Below are positions 25,242 to 33,988 of a stretch of 64,000 nucleotides of DNA, piece by piece (position 1 is the stretch's first letter; each line of letters begins with the position of its first letter). The position numbers were made by a program, and so were the translations under genes. The notes below the pieces were generated by a model that was not told the DNA's origin, searched no databases, and worked only from the letters and a program-made list of their open reading frames with translations. Where the stretch lies: the NCBI RefSeq assembly GCF_018613805.1, contig NZ_JAGGPL010000002.1, positions 1 to 64,000 of the forward strand, given 5' to 3'. This stretch comes from Arthrobacter sp. ISL-48. GTDB lineage: Bacteria > Actinomycetota > Actinomycetes > Actinomycetales > Micrococcaceae.

Positions 25242-25781
25242 TTGAGCCACAAACTTTCCCACCACAAGCTCCGCATCGTCGTCCACGTCGATCTCGACCC
25301 CGGCCACATCACCGTCGATGTAGGCGGCTGCCTGACCCAGTCCAACTTCCCGGCCCTGCTCCACCTTCTCCTCCGTGCGCGACGCCTGGCCTCCTGTCCT
25401 GACATTGCCCTCAACCTTCAGCGGGCCATCCATCTGGACGCGGGAGTCCTTGCCCATTTGCGCCACATTGCCAGCCCTGGTTCCCACCGGTCCGGGCAGC
25501 ACACGGCCATCCACCACGAAATGGGGCTGGCGGCCTCCGCCGCCCTGGAGGAAGCTGACGAGTTCCACCTGTCCATCGTTGAACCCGTGTACTTGCCGGT
25601 ATGCCCTATTCACTCGGCAAAGGACCTGGCAGCAGCGCGGCTCGACGTGGCCGAGGCTGCACTCCTGGAGCACCCCAACCAACCGACAGATCCACCTCAC
25701 CCTGTGCGGCCCTCCCGTGCTGCCGCCGCTAAGCGCGCTACCCGCGAAAAGGCACTTAAAGCCCACAGGGTCCGCGTCTGA
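25242..25781 (+). CDS. STAS-like domain protein
   Basis: A protein of about 179 aa. The TTG at 25242 has GGAG 7 bp upstream; a GTG at 25230 in frame is an alternative. Residues 5-85 show the STAS-like order of strands and helices: KLRIVVHVDLDPGHITVDVG, then ALLHLLLRARRL and IALNLQRAIHLDAGVLAHL. The second half is Ala- and Pro-rich with a basic tail. It is divergent from the GAF-ANTAR gene across 176 bp, so both may belong to one stress-signalling unit. A conserved phosphorylatable Ser is not evident. Confidence 0.68.
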   Translation: MSHKLSHHKLRIVVHVDLDPGHITVDVGGCLTQSNFPALLHLLLRARRLASCPDIALNLQRAIHLDAGVLAHLRHIASPGSHRSGQHTAIHHEMGLAASAALEEADEFHLSIVEPVYLPVCPIHSAKDLAAARLDVAEAALLEHPNQPTDPPHPVRPSRAAAAKRATREKALKAHRVRV

Positions 25782-25786
25782 GGGGA

Positions 25787-26041
25787 TTACCTGCCTGTTC
25801 GCGTCGATTCCCGTGGGCGGCTTGGATCCCCCCTCCTGCGCTGCCACTGTGCCGCGTGCCAGAAAAGCAGGGCCATCGTTGTCAGCGTGCCTGCGAGGAC
25901 GGCCCAGGGTGCGAAGTTCATCAGGATATACGCCAGCGGCATGGGCCCGGAGGCGGACATCGGACCCGGATTCAAGAAAGCGTTGATGAGGAGCCAGACG
26001 CCCCCACCTGCCAGGCCTATGGCCAGGACCCACAGGACCAC
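25787..26041 (-). CDS. Small two-helix membrane protein, maybe 3' part of a split gene
   Basis: An 84-aa protein: two hydrophobic helices (VLWVLAIGLAGGGVWLLINA and FAPWAVLAGTLTTMALLFW) and an Arg-rich tail. The only start in frame is GTG at 26041 and it has no ribosome binding site. Its frame stays open upstream to 26158 with sensible protein sequence (VSINPFI before the GTG). The upstream ORF at 26017-26187 overlaps it in another frame, so the two may be one gene split by a frameshift. No family was recognised. Confidence 0.6.
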   Translation of the reverse strand: MVLWVLAIGLAGGGVWLLINAFLNPGPMSASGPMPLAYILMNFAPWAVLAGTLTTMALLFWHAAQWQRRRGDPSRPRESTRTGR

Positions 26042-26187
26042 GATGAACGGGTTGATGGATACCCTGCCTGAGCATCGTGCGCGCTGCCGGATGGGTCCAG
26101 CGGCTCCATCATTGCTTCCGGATCCACTGGATTCCCGTCCTGGTCCAGTTCGCGGAATCTAATCTGGTTCGCCTCGGCCTGCTCCAC
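26017..26187 (-). CDS. Short acidic ORF, maybe 5' part of a split membrane-protein gene
   Basis: A 56-aa ORF starting at GTG 26187 just after GGGGGAAAC. The first 40 residues look like real protein (VEQAEANQIRFRELDQDGNP, then an acidic stretch ending GSAHDAQ), but the last 13 (TRSSWSCGSWP-like) look out of frame. Joining its 5' part to the frame of the 84-aa membrane protein gives an acidic cytosolic head followed by two membrane helices. A longer version from ATG 26253 is possible. Confidence 0.4.
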   Translation of the reverse strand: MEQAEANQIRFRELDQDGNPVDPEAMMEPLDPSGSAHDAQAGYPSTRSSWSCGSWP

Positions 26188-26353
26188 GTTTCCCCCTGAT
26201 GATTCGTGCGGCTCATGCTGCTGTATCAAAACCCTAGCCGGATGAAGCGGCAAGGGTGACTGCTCGCGCGTGCATATTGTGCCCGGCGTCCAGGAGCCAC
26301 GCCAGTCAATGACTCGCCGCGCGCCGCAAAAGTGGCCGAATCCTCATCGCGAC

Positions 26354-26408
26354 GATAATACATCACAGAAGTTTGACGAAAAGGGTGTCCTAAGTAAGGC
26401 TTGCCTTG
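26354..26408 (+). promoter_or_regulatory. Promoter and candidate iron box (DtxR/IdeR) of the siderophore operon
   Basis: GATAAT at 26354-26359 resembles a -10 element. About 30 bp downstream, at 26390-26408, CTAAGTAAGGCTTGCCTTG matches the actinobacterial DtxR/IdeR consensus (TTAGGTTAGGCTAACCTAA) at 12 of 19 positions and has an AAGGC-TT-GCCTT core palindrome. It ends 28 bp before the first gene, the right place for iron-dependent repression. Confidence 0.65.
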
Positions 26409-26436
26409 CTGTGAGATTCAAAACGTCGACCGAAGG

Positions 26437-28086
26437 ATGACCACCGTGCCGCTGCTGCCCCGTGCTGAACAGATCTGTGGTGAACAGATGCGTGATGAAG
26501 AGACGTGTCTGGAAGAACCGCGCGAACGCGAGGACCCGTCAGCCAGGGAGTTCGGCTCCCGGGTAGAGCTCGCCCTGTCCGCTACCAACCACCTGTTCAA
26601 CGCCCGCAACTCGCCGCGCTACGTCGCCCAGGTGCTGCAGGGAGTCAGTGCCGTCGCCACCAAGCTGGACCGGACCACCCGGCCATTCACCGGCGTCGGG
26701 CCCGCCGAACTGAAGGCGCGCGTCGGTGCCATCGATCTTGACCAGCCACTGCCGGACACCGCCTCCGCATTGGAAGAACTGGAATCCGTCTACCTGCGCG
26801 ACGCCGTCTACTTCCACGACACGAAGTACGCCGCCCACCTCAACTGTCCGGTGGTGATCCCCGCGCTGGTGGGAGAGTCCATCCTGTCTGCCCTGAACTC
26901 GTCGATGGACACCTGGGACCAGAGCGCCGGCGCCACCATGATCGAGCGCCGCCTCATCGACTGGGCCGCCGACCGGCTGGAGCTGGGCGGCGCCGCCGAC
27001 GGCGTCTTCACCTCGGGAGGCAGCCAGTCAAACCTCCAGGCCCTGCTGGTGGCGCGCAACCACGCTGTCGCCGGGCTCCGGCAGCAGCCGTCCAACGCAG
27101 GCCTCCGGCTTCCGGCCCTTTTGGAGAAGCTGCGCATCTTCACCTCGGCGGACAGCCACTTCAGCATCCAGAAGTCCGCGTCCATCCTGGGAATGGGGTT
27201 CGACGCCGTCATCTCCGTCCCGTGCACGGGCGATCACCGGATGAATCCTGCCGTCCTCGCTCAGGCCATGGCGGAAGCACGCGGCGCCGGACTGTTACCC
27301 ATGGCAGTGGTGGCCACCGCCGGAACCACTGACTTCGGGGCCGTGGATCCGCTCACAGAGCTCGCCGCCCTGGCGCGCGCTTACGGCGCCTGGTTCCACA
27401 TCGATGCGGCCTATGGCGGCGGCCTGATGGTCTCCGGCCGCTACCGTCACCTGCTGGACGGAACCGCGCTGGCCGATTCCGTCACCGTGGACTTCCACAA
27501 AACGTTCTTCCAGCCGGTAAGCTCCAGCGCTCTCCTGGTCCGAGACCGCTCAATGCTCCGTCACGTCACCTACTACGCGGACTACCTGAATCCCGAGAGC
27601 GCCGCCCTGGCCGAGATCCCCAACCAGGTGGACAAAAGCATCCAGACGACGCGCCGCTTCGACGCCCTCAAGCTCTGGCTCACCCTGCGCATCATGGGTG
27701 CTGATGCGATCGGTGCGCTCCTTGACGAGGCCATCGATCTGGCCGCCCGGGTGGGGTCACTGGTTGGGGCGGACGACGACTTCGAACTCGCGGCCGAACC
27801 GCAGCTGAGCACGCTCGTATTCCGATACCGGCCGCGAACGGACGGCGGCGGCCGCCTTTCCGAGGACGCCGCCGATGCCCTCAACCCGGCAATCCGCGCC
27901 GCGGTCTTCGCGTCCGGAGAAGCCGTGGTGGCCGGCACCACCGTGGCCGGCCGGCACTACCTGAAATTCACGCTGCTCAATGCCGAAGCAACCTTGGAGG
28001 ACATCGGCGCGATTCTCGGACTCCTGCGCCGCACGGGTGCCGACCTCCTGCAGGACGGCCTGCTGCAGAGTGATGTGGCCGCATGA
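26437..28086 (+). CDS. desA: PLP-dependent lysine decarboxylase-like enzyme, first gene of siderophore operon
   Basis: A protein of about 549 aa from the group-II PLP decarboxylase family. Features: [20 protein letters not shown], the substrate/cofactor block [28 protein letters not shown] with the ring-stacking His, the cofactor Asp in [11 protein letters not shown], and the Schiff-base Lys at about residue 355 in [18 protein letters not shown]. In this context it should turn lysine into cadaverine for a hydroxamate siderophore. The symbol follows the desABCD order. The start is uncertain: ATG 26437 sits right on GAAGG, while GTG 26446 has better spacing. The stop overlaps the next gene by ATGA. 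Confidence 0.88.
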   Translation: MTTVPLLPRAEQICGEQMRDEETCLEEPREREDPSAREFGSRVELALSATNHLFNARNSPRYVAQVLQGVSAVATKLDRTTRPFTGVGPAELKARVGAIDLDQPLPDTASALEELESVYLRDAVYFHDTKYAAHLNCPVVIPALVGESILSALNSSMDTWDQSAGATMIERRLIDWAADRLELGGAADGVFTSGGSQSNLQALLVARNHAVAGLRQQPSNAGLRLPALLEKLRIFTSADSHFSIQKSASILGMGFDAVISVPCTGDHRMNPAVLAQAMAEARGAGLLPMAVVATAGTTDFGAVDPLTELAALARAYGAWFHIDAAYGGGLMVSGRYRHLLDGTALADSVTVDFHKTFFQPVSSSALLVRDRSMLRHVTYYADYLNPESAALAEIPNQVDKSIQTTRRFDALKLWLTLRIMGADAIGALLDEAIDLAARVGSLVGADDDFELAAEPQLSTLVFRYRPRTDGGGRLSEDAADALNPAIRAAVFASGEAVVAGTTVAGRHYLKFTLLNAEATLEDIGAILGLLRRTGADLLQDGLLQSDVAA

Positions 28087-29453
28087 GCCGGGTCTACGAC
28101 TTCGCAGGAATCGGCCTCGGCCCCTTCAACCTGGGACTCGCTGCGCTCAGCGAACCGATTGACGGCCTGGATGGTGTGTTCCTGGAGCGCCATGACTCGT
28201 TCGACTGGCACCCCGGCATGATGCTGGAGCCAGCCCATCTGCAGGTCCCGTTCATGGCGGACCTGGTCACGCTCGCGGACCCCACCTCGCCATACTCCTT
28301 CCTGAACTTCCTCAAGCAGACAGGGCGGATCTACCGCTTCTACATCCGCGAGAACTTCTATCCGCTCCGGGCGGAGTACAACCAGTACTGCCAGTGGGTT
28401 GCCGGCCAACTGTCTTCGGTGCGTTTTAACACGACCGTGCTGGATATGGGCTACGACGACGGCGTCTACCGCCTTTCGGTCCGAGGTCCGGCTGGGCCGG
28501 AGGTGCTTTTGGCGCGGCGCCTGGTGCTGGGCACGGGAACCATTCCCTCCGTGCCGGCAGCGTGCGAACGGATAGTGGACGCCGCTGCCGCAGGCCACGG
28601 GGGAGTGGTCCTCCACAACTCGGAGTACCTGTCGAGGAAGAGTGAACTGCAACGCCGGCGCAGCATCACCATCGTGGGCAGTGGGCAGAGCGCCGCGGAG
28701 ATCTACTACGAGCTGCTGCAGGAAAGCGACGTCCACGGCTACCAGCTGAACTGGGTCACCCGCTCCGGCCGGTTCTTCCCGCTTGAGTACACCAAGCTGA
28801 CCCTGGAGATGACGTCGCCCGAGTATGTCGACTACTTCCATGCACTCCCGCAGGACCGGCGCGACGGCCTCATCAAGAGCCAGAAAAATCTCTACAAGGG
28901 GATCGACTCCGAGCTGATCGACGCCATCTACGATCTCCTGTACGCGAAGGGCCTTTCCGGCATGGTGGACACCCGGTTGCTGACCCACTCCTCATTAACC
29001 GGTGCGGGATGGGACCCGGCCACCGGCTTGCATTCGCTGCAGCTGCGGCATGAGGAACAGGGCACCTCCTACACCCTGGACACCGAAGCGGTGGTCCTGG
29101 CCACCGGCTATGCCTACCGGGAACCAGGGTTCCTGGCCGGTGTGGAGGACAGAATCGCGCGGGACCCGTCCGGGCGGTTCGCCGTGGCACGTAACTACAG
29201 CACCGGCGTCGAACCTGGCGAGATCTTCGTGCAGAACGCGGAGCTCCACACGCACGGTTTTGTCACGCCGGACCTGGGCATGGGCGCCTACCGCAACTCG
29301 TGCATCCTCCGGGAAATCACCGGCCGCGAGGTGTACCCCTTGGAGCGGAGCATCGCCTTCCAGCATTTCGGCGCGCCAGGCCCCGCTCCGGACTCAGATA
29401 CGGGGGCAGGCCCAGGCCTTGGCAGTACCTGCAGGGAGGACGTCCCGGCATGA
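28083..29453 (+). CDS. desB: Lysine/cadaverine N-hydroxylase, siderophore biosynthesis
   Basis: A 456-aa flavin N-monooxygenase of the SidA/IucD/PvdA family. The FAD motif [15 protein letters not shown] is at residues 9-23, the NADPH motif [15 protein letters not shown] lies mid-protein, and the D-x3-LATGY motif reads [14 protein letters not shown]. It would hydroxylate the terminal amine of cadaverine with NADPH and O2. The C-terminal 25 residues are Gly/Pro-rich and probably disordered. ATGA overlaps join it to the genes before and after. Confidence 0.92.
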   Translation: MSRVYDFAGIGLGPFNLGLAALSEPIDGLDGVFLERHDSFDWHPGMMLEPAHLQVPFMADLVTLADPTSPYSFLNFLKQTGRIYRFYIRENFYPLRAEYNQYCQWVAGQLSSVRFNTTVLDMGYDDGVYRLSVRGPAGPEVLLARRLVLGTGTIPSVPAACERIVDAAAAGHGGVVLHNSEYLSRKSELQRRRSITIVGSGQSAAEIYYELLQESDVHGYQLNWVTRSGRFFPLEYTKLTLEMTSPEYVDYFHALPQDRRDGLIKSQKNLYKGIDSELIDAIYDLLYAKGLSGMVDTRLLTHSSLTGAGWDPATGLHSLQLRHEEQGTSYTLDTEAVVLATGYAYREPGFLAGVEDRIARDPSGRFAVARNYSTGVEPGEIFVQNAELHTHGFVTPDLGMGAYRNSCILREITGREVYPLERSIAFQHFGAPGPAPDSDTGAGPGLGSTCREDVPA

Positions 29454-30028
29454 GCTTCACCTTCCGCTGCCTGGACGCCCGGGCAGATGCACTACTCCTC
29501 CACAGCTGGGTGACCCAGCCCTACGCGTCCTTCTGGGGCATGCTGTCCGCCACTATCGACACGGTTGTGGAGGAATACTCCAAAATCCAGGCCAGCGGGC
29601 ACCACCACGCCCTGTTGGGACTCGACGGCGGTGTGCCGGCCTTCCTGATGGAAGAGTACCTGCCGGCCTCCTCGCCTCTCGCAGGGGTATACGCAGTTCA
29701 GCCAGGGGACATAGGCATGCACCTGCTGGTGGCACCGCCGTCGGGAGGACGCCGGCCCGGGTACACCGCCGCTGTTATGGACGCCGTGCTGGACCGCCTC
29801 TTCCGGAAACCCGGCGTGGAACGGGTGGTGGTGGAACCCGACGCCCGGAACGTCAAGATCCACGCGCTCAACCTACGGCTCGGTTTCCAGCCGGCCGGAG
29901 TGGTCGGGCTTCCCGACAAACAGGCACTGCTGAGCATCTGCTCCCGTTCCGACTACCTCGCCGCGCGTGCGGCTCTTCATCCGCCACAGAACCATTCGTC
30001 TCCGATCCGCCAGGGAGCATCACAATGA
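29450..30028 (+). CDS. desC: GNAT acyltransferase, siderophore biosynthesis
   Basis: A 192-aa acyltransferase of the AlcB/IucB/RhbD-like family (AlcB domain). Diagnostic stretches: [43 protein letters not shown], a Gly/Arg-rich CoA loop [13 protein letters not shown], and [20 protein letters not shown]. It would transfer acetyl or succinyl from CoA to N-hydroxycadaverine. GGGAGG precedes the ATG at 29450, and the start overlaps the desB stop. The acyl donor cannot be told from sequence. Confidence 0.9.
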   Translation: MSFTFRCLDARADALLLHSWVTQPYASFWGMLSATIDTVVEEYSKIQASGHHHALLGLDGGVPAFLMEEYLPASSPLAGVYAVQPGDIGMHLLVAPPSGGRRPGYTAAVMDAVLDRLFRKPGVERVVVEPDARNVKIHALNLRLGFQPAGVVGLPDKQALLSICSRSDYLAARAALHPPQNHSSPIRQGASQ

Positions 30029-31962
30029 CCATCGTCGAATTCGATTCCACTGTCATCGAGGGAATCGCCGCCCCGGGAAACACCGAAGTCCCGCCAAACG
30101 CCGCTGCCCCGCTGAAGGCCGCTGCTCCGCCAAACGCCGCTGCCAGAGAAAACCCGGCCCCGCATCTCACCCCGGAGCGCTGGGCAAACGCCAACCGGCA
30201 CGTGGTACGCAAGGCGCTCGCCGAGTTCCTGCACGAACGGATCCTCACCGCTGAACGTCTCACAACACCCGGGTCATACCGGGTGCGTAGCGACGACGCC
30301 TCCGTGGAATACTCCTTCACCGCCGCTGTGTTGGCGCTGGATCATTGGGCTATCGACGCCGGCTCCATCCGCTGCATCCGGAACGGCGCCGCGGCCAGCC
30401 CGGACGCATTGCTCTTCATCATCGAATTCCGGAAGACCCTGGGGATCCGCGATGAGATGCTCCCCGTGTATCTCGAGGAGATCAGCAGTACGCTCGCCAG
30501 CCACGCCTTCAAGCAGTGGGTGGGTCAGCCCTCGGCCCGTGAACTCGCAGCCGGAGTGACGGGTGGAAGCGACCCGGCAGCCGACTTCCAGGCCATCGAG
30601 CGCAGCATGACAGAGGGGCATCCCTGCTTCGTAGCCAACAACGGCCGGTTGGGGTTCGGGATCAGCGAATACCGTGCATTTGCCCCCGAGGCGGGGGCAA
30701 GGGTGCACTTGGAATGGATTGCGGTTCACAGGAGCCGGGCTGTCTTCACGTCCAGCGCAGGCTTGGACTACCGCGCGCACCTCGAAACCGAACTTGGTGG
30801 CCCTGCACTGGCCGGTTTTGATGCCGACCTCCGGGCCCGCGGCCTCGAAGCGGACCATTTTTTCCTCATGCCCGTGCATCCGTGGCAGTGGGAAAACAAG
30901 CTCACGGTCACCTTCGCGGCGGAGATCGCCCAGCAGCATATCGTGCACCTGGGCGGTGGCGCGGACAGCTACCAGGCGCAGCAGTCCATCCGTACCTTCT
31001 TCAACACCAGCGAACCGGCCAAGAGCTACGTCAAGACCGCCATGTCTGTACTCAACATGGGCTTCATGCGCGGGCTTTCGCCGCAGTACATGAAGGCAAC
31101 GCCAGCCATCAACGACTGGCTGCGGGAGCTCATCGGCTCCGACGAAGCCCTCCAAAAGCGCGGCCTGGCCATGATCAGCGAGATTGCGGCCATCGGCTAC
31201 CACAACGCCTATTACGAGGCCGCCTGTGCGAGCGGCTCGTCTTACCGCAAGATGCTGTCCGCGCTGTGGAGGGAAAGTCCGCTGCCGTTGCTCGAGGAAG
31301 GCCAGCAGCTCGTCACCATGGCGTCGCTGCTGCACGTTGATTCGGACGGCTCCCCGATGGTTTCCGCCCTGATGGAACGCTCCGGACTGGCACCCACGGA
31401 ATGGCTGCGCCGCTACTTTGAGGCCTATCTTGTCCCACTGGTGCACTGCCTCTACCGGTACGAGCTGGCATTCATGCCGCACGGGGAGAACGTCATCCTG
31501 GTGCTGGATGACGGCGTGCCGGTACGCGCGGTCATGAAGGACATCGCCGAGGAAATCGTGGTGATGGGGGACAGGCTGGACCTGCCCGAGGACGTAGCCA
31601 GGATTCGCGCCGAGATCCCTGACGCCGAAAAGGTCCTGGCCATCTTCACGGACGTCTTCGACTGCATCTTCCGTTTCCTCGGTGCCCTGCTGGCGGAGGA
31701 TGGAAAACTCAGCCAGGAGGAGTTCTGGGCCACCGCTGCCGGGACCATCCTCGATTACCAGGCGGAGCACCCTGAGCTGGCCGACCAGTTCACCCGCCAC
31801 GACCTCTTTGCTCCTGACTTTGAATTGTCCTGCCTGAACCGCCTCCAGCTCCGGAACAACCAGCAGATGCTGGACCTGACCGACCCGTCAGGGGGGCTGC
31901 AGAAGGCGGGCCGGCTGGTCAACCCGCTCGCCGCGTTCGCACGTGTGGGTCCCCGCGGCTAG
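30025..31962 (+). CDS. desD: NIS siderophore synthetase (IucA/IucC family)
   Basis: A 645-aa NRPS-independent siderophore synthetase. After a Pro/Ala-rich N-terminal stretch (residues 20-45) come the family blocks: EGHPCFVANNGRLGFG with the ATP-binding His/Lys region, FFLMPVHPWQWENKL, SIRTFFNT, KTAMSVLNMGFMRGLS, and late HGENVILVLDDGVPVRAVMKD. With an N-hydroxycadaverine pathway upstream it is best read as the desferrioxamine-type (type C) synthetase that joins and cyclises the units. Arthrobacter is also known for arthrobactin, a citrate-based relative, so the product is not certain. No exporter or receptor lies beside the operon. Confidence 0.92.
   Translation: MTIVEFDSTVIEGIAAPGNTEVPPNAAAPLKAAAPPNAAARENPAPHLTPERWANANRHVVRKALAEFLHERILTAERLTTPGSYRVRSDDASVEYSFTAAVLALDHWAIDAGSIRCIRNGAAASPDALLFIIEFRKTLGIRDEMLPVYLEEISSTLASHAFKQWVGQPSARELAAGVTGGSDPAADFQAIERSMTEGHPCFVANNGRLGFGISEYRAFAPEAGARVHLEWIAVHRSRAVFTSSAGLDYRAHLETELGGPALAGFDADLRARGLEADHFFLMPVHPWQWENKLTVTFAAEIAQQHIVHLGGGADSYQAQQSIRTFFNTSEPAKSYVKTAMSVLNMGFMRGLSPQYMKATPAINDWLRELIGSDEALQKRGLAMISEIAAIGYHNAYYEAACASGSSYRKMLSALWRESPLPLLEEGQQLVTMASLLHVDSDGSPMVSALMERSGLAPTEWLRRYFEAYLVPLVHCLYRYELAFMPHGENVILVLDDGVPVRAVMKDIAEEIVVMGDRLDLPEDVARIRAEIPDAEKVLAIFTDVFDCIFRFLGALLAEDGKLSQEEFWATAAGTILDYQAEHPELADQFTRHDLFAPDFELSCLNRLQLRNNQQMLDLTDPSGGLQKAGRLVNPLAAFARVGPRG
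30091..30144 (+). repeat. In-frame 18-bp direct repeats in desD 5' end
   Basis: Two identical 18-bp copies (30091-30108 and 30127-30144), 36 bp apart, encode PPNAAA twice in the Pro/Ala linker before the synthetase domain. They look like a local slippage duplication. Confidence 0.7.
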
Positions 31963-31989
31963 GGACAGTGATCCGGCTAGGCTGGGGCC

Positions 31990-32763
31990 ATGACGCCAAC
32001 TGACATCAAAACCACCGCCCTCATCACGGGTGCCAGCGCGGGCCTGGGCGCCGAATTCGCCCGGCAACTCGCCAGCCAAGGCCACAATCTGGTGCTGGTG
32101 GCCCGTGACCGGTCCCGCCTTGAGTCAGCGGCGGCAGACCTGGAACAGCGTTACGGAATCAGGGCTGAGGTGCTCCCCGCGGACCTGACGGACGACGACG
32201 GTGTGGGCGCCGTCGTCGTCCGTCTCTCCGATGCCGAGCGCCCGGTGGGGATCCTGGTGAACAACGCCGGAACCGGCCTGCTGCACAACTTCGAGGAGAA
32301 CGACATCTCGGAGGAGAAGCGGCACCTGAAGCTGCACGACCAGACGGCGCTGGAACTTACGCACGCCGCGCTGCAGGGGATGCTGGAGCGTGGTTCCGGG
32401 CGGATCATCAACGTGGCCAGCGTGGCGGCGTTCCTGCCGCGCGGAACCTACTCCGCCGCGAAAGCCTGGCTGCTCAGCTTCAGCCGGTGGGCGAACCTGG
32501 CCTATGGGGCGCGGGGCGTCAAAGTCACGGCATTGTGCCCAGGCTTCACGCACACCGAGTTCCACGACCGCATGGGCATGGACAAGTCGGTTGCCCCGTC
32601 GTGGACTTGGCTGAAACCGGAGCGCGTGGTGCGTGAAGGCCTCGCGGACAACCTTCGCGGCAAGGCAGTCTCCATCCCGTCGAAGCGGTACAAGCTGCTG
32701 GCGGTTGCTGCCCGTGTGCTCCCCGGAAGGCTAGTCACGGGCCCGGCGCGCCGGGCCAAGTAG
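31990..32763 (+). CDS. SDR-family NAD(P)-dependent oxidoreductase
   Basis: A 257-aa classical short-chain dehydrogenase of the YqjQ/DltE-like group. The cofactor motif is ITGASAGLGAEFA near the N-terminus, followed by NNAGTG and the catalytic SVAAFLPRGTYSAAKAW with Ser, Tyr and Lys in place. It uses NADP(H) in the cytosol; the substrate is unknown. It begins 27 bp after desD on the same strand and could be read through from it, but the function shows no clear link to siderophores. It converges on the FUSC-like gene with a 4-bp gap. Confidence 0.88.
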   Translation: MTPTDIKTTALITGASAGLGAEFARQLASQGHNLVLVARDRSRLESAAADLEQRYGIRAEVLPADLTDDDGVGAVVVRLSDAERPVGILVNNAGTGLLHNFEENDISEEKRHLKLHDQTALELTHAALQGMLERGSGRIINVASVAAFLPRGTYSAAKAWLLSFSRWANLAYGARGVKVTALCPGFTHTEFHDRMGMDKSVAPSWTWLKPERVVREGLADNLRGKAVSIPSKRYKLLAVAARVLPGRLVTGPARRAK

Positions 32764-32767
32764 GGCG

Positions 32768-33832
32768 TCAGGTAGGCACCCTCCGCCGCCGCACCACAAC
32801 CACCACCAGGATCCCCACCAGCGCACCCACCAGGGTCTCCACACCGCGCTCCAGGATCAGCACGGCAGGCTCGATGGGCGCCGCCAGCTGGGTCATCAGG
32901 AGGATGACGGGGGTGAAGGACACCATCGCGAGTCCATAGTGCCGGGTCATGAACAGCTCGGCGGTGAACTGGAAAACGATAACCAGGACTGCCAGCACGG
33001 CAGCGTGATGTTCGGCAAAGAATTCGGCAGGCAGCCACAGCCCGAAAACAAGAACGACGGCGGTGACCGCCAGACCGAGGAACGTCCCCACGATGCGGTG
33101 GACACCCCGGCGGACACTGCTCGGCAGATCCGCTCCCGCAAGGGGCACCGCCGCTGCGGCCATTGCCCAATGCGGGTGGCCGCTGCCGCTGAACACGCCA
33201 ATGGCCCCGGCGGCTCCAACGGCCAGGACATACCGGGCCGCGTGGACCAACGCCAGCCGCCCTGCTGTCCCACGCAGTGGCACAACATCCCGTGCGGCGC
33301 CGGTCTGCCAGGCCCTGCCGCGCACCCAGCCGACAAAGCCTATGGCCAGGGAGAAGGCGGCCGAGGCTGCAGAGATCAGCAGGGCAACGTACCAGGGGAC
33401 ATGGGTGGCGACGGAGGCGCAGGCACCCAGGGCCAGGATTCCGAAGAAGGGGCCGTTGGGCTTAAGCCGTACCTTGTCCGCAAACAGCGAGCCCGCTCCG
33501 GCCAGCAGCGCCTCGACACCCACCAGCCACCACGAATGGAGGTGGTTGACGGACAGGAAGATTCCAACGCCCACACCGCTTAACAGAACAAGTGCGGCCT
33601 GCGACTGATGCCTCAGCCTGACTTGGTGCGGTTCTGACCGCCCGTACATGCCGGTCAGGGCGCCGAAGACGGCGTAGATGATGAGGTCTGCGCGGCCGGC
33701 ACACAAGAGCATGAGGGACGGGACTGCAACGCTGATGGCAACCCGGAACGCAGCAAGATGGTCATTGTTCGCCGGATCCAGCCTGTGGAGGGCGCGGACC
33801 TGCCGCAGAACGGGCTTCACGGACCACACCAC
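32768..33832 (-). CDS. FUSC-type aromatic acid exporter-like membrane protein
   Basis: A 354-aa membrane protein with two sets of about five helices, the layout of FUSC / aromatic acid exporter-like proteins. Visible blocks: FRVAISVAVPSLMLLCAGRADLI, then MYGRSE, and in the second half AMAAAAVPLAGADLPSSVRRG with the VHRIVGTFLGLAVTAVV helix. GTG at 33832 is the longest start, with two further GTG codons just inside. It probably exports small acids or peptides. The substrate is unknown. Confidence 0.82.
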   Translation of the reverse strand: MVWSVKPVLRQVRALHRLDPANNDHLAAFRVAISVAVPSLMLLCAGRADLIIYAVFGALTGMYGRSEPHQVRLRHQSQAALVLLSGVGVGIFLSVNHLHSWWLVGVEALLAGAGSLFADKVRLKPNGPFFGILALGACASVATHVPWYVALLISAASAAFSLAIGFVGWVRGRAWQTGAARDVVPLRGTAGRLALVHAARYVLAVGAAGAIGVFSGSGHPHWAMAAAAVPLAGADLPSSVRRGVHRIVGTFLGLAVTAVVLVFGLWLPAEFFAEHHAAVLAVLVIVFQFTAELFMTRHYGLAMVSFTPVILLMTQLAAPIEPAVLILERGVETLVGALVGILVVVVVRRRRVPT

Positions 33833-33893
33833 CTATCAGCTCACGTTCCCCCAGAGTCGGGGCCTTACGGAAAGTATCACGCCAGGCACGGCC

Positions 33894-33941
33894 GAGGCCC
33901 GCCCACGTGCTTCCCCCAAGGAAATCACGCAGGCGGGCCTC
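33894..33941 (-). terminator. Inverted repeat between MFS and FUSC-type genes
   Basis: 10-bp perfect arms (GAGGCCCGCC / GGCGGGCCTC) with a 28-base spacer, downstream of the MFS stop and upstream of the FUSC-type gene. It may form a terminator for the MFS transcript. The long loop makes this uncertain. Confidence 0.4.
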
Positions 33942-33988
33942 ATGAGCGCGGGCTACAAGACGTACCCGGACAGGCTGTTGCTACAGGG

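Noticed and set aside
25176-26075. 299-codon minus-strand frame over the STAS-like gene
   Set aside because: No motif, and it would overlap two better-supported genes.
30274-31800. 508-codon antisense frame in desD
   Set aside because: Shadow frame with no domain; the NIS synthetase motifs are on the plus strand.
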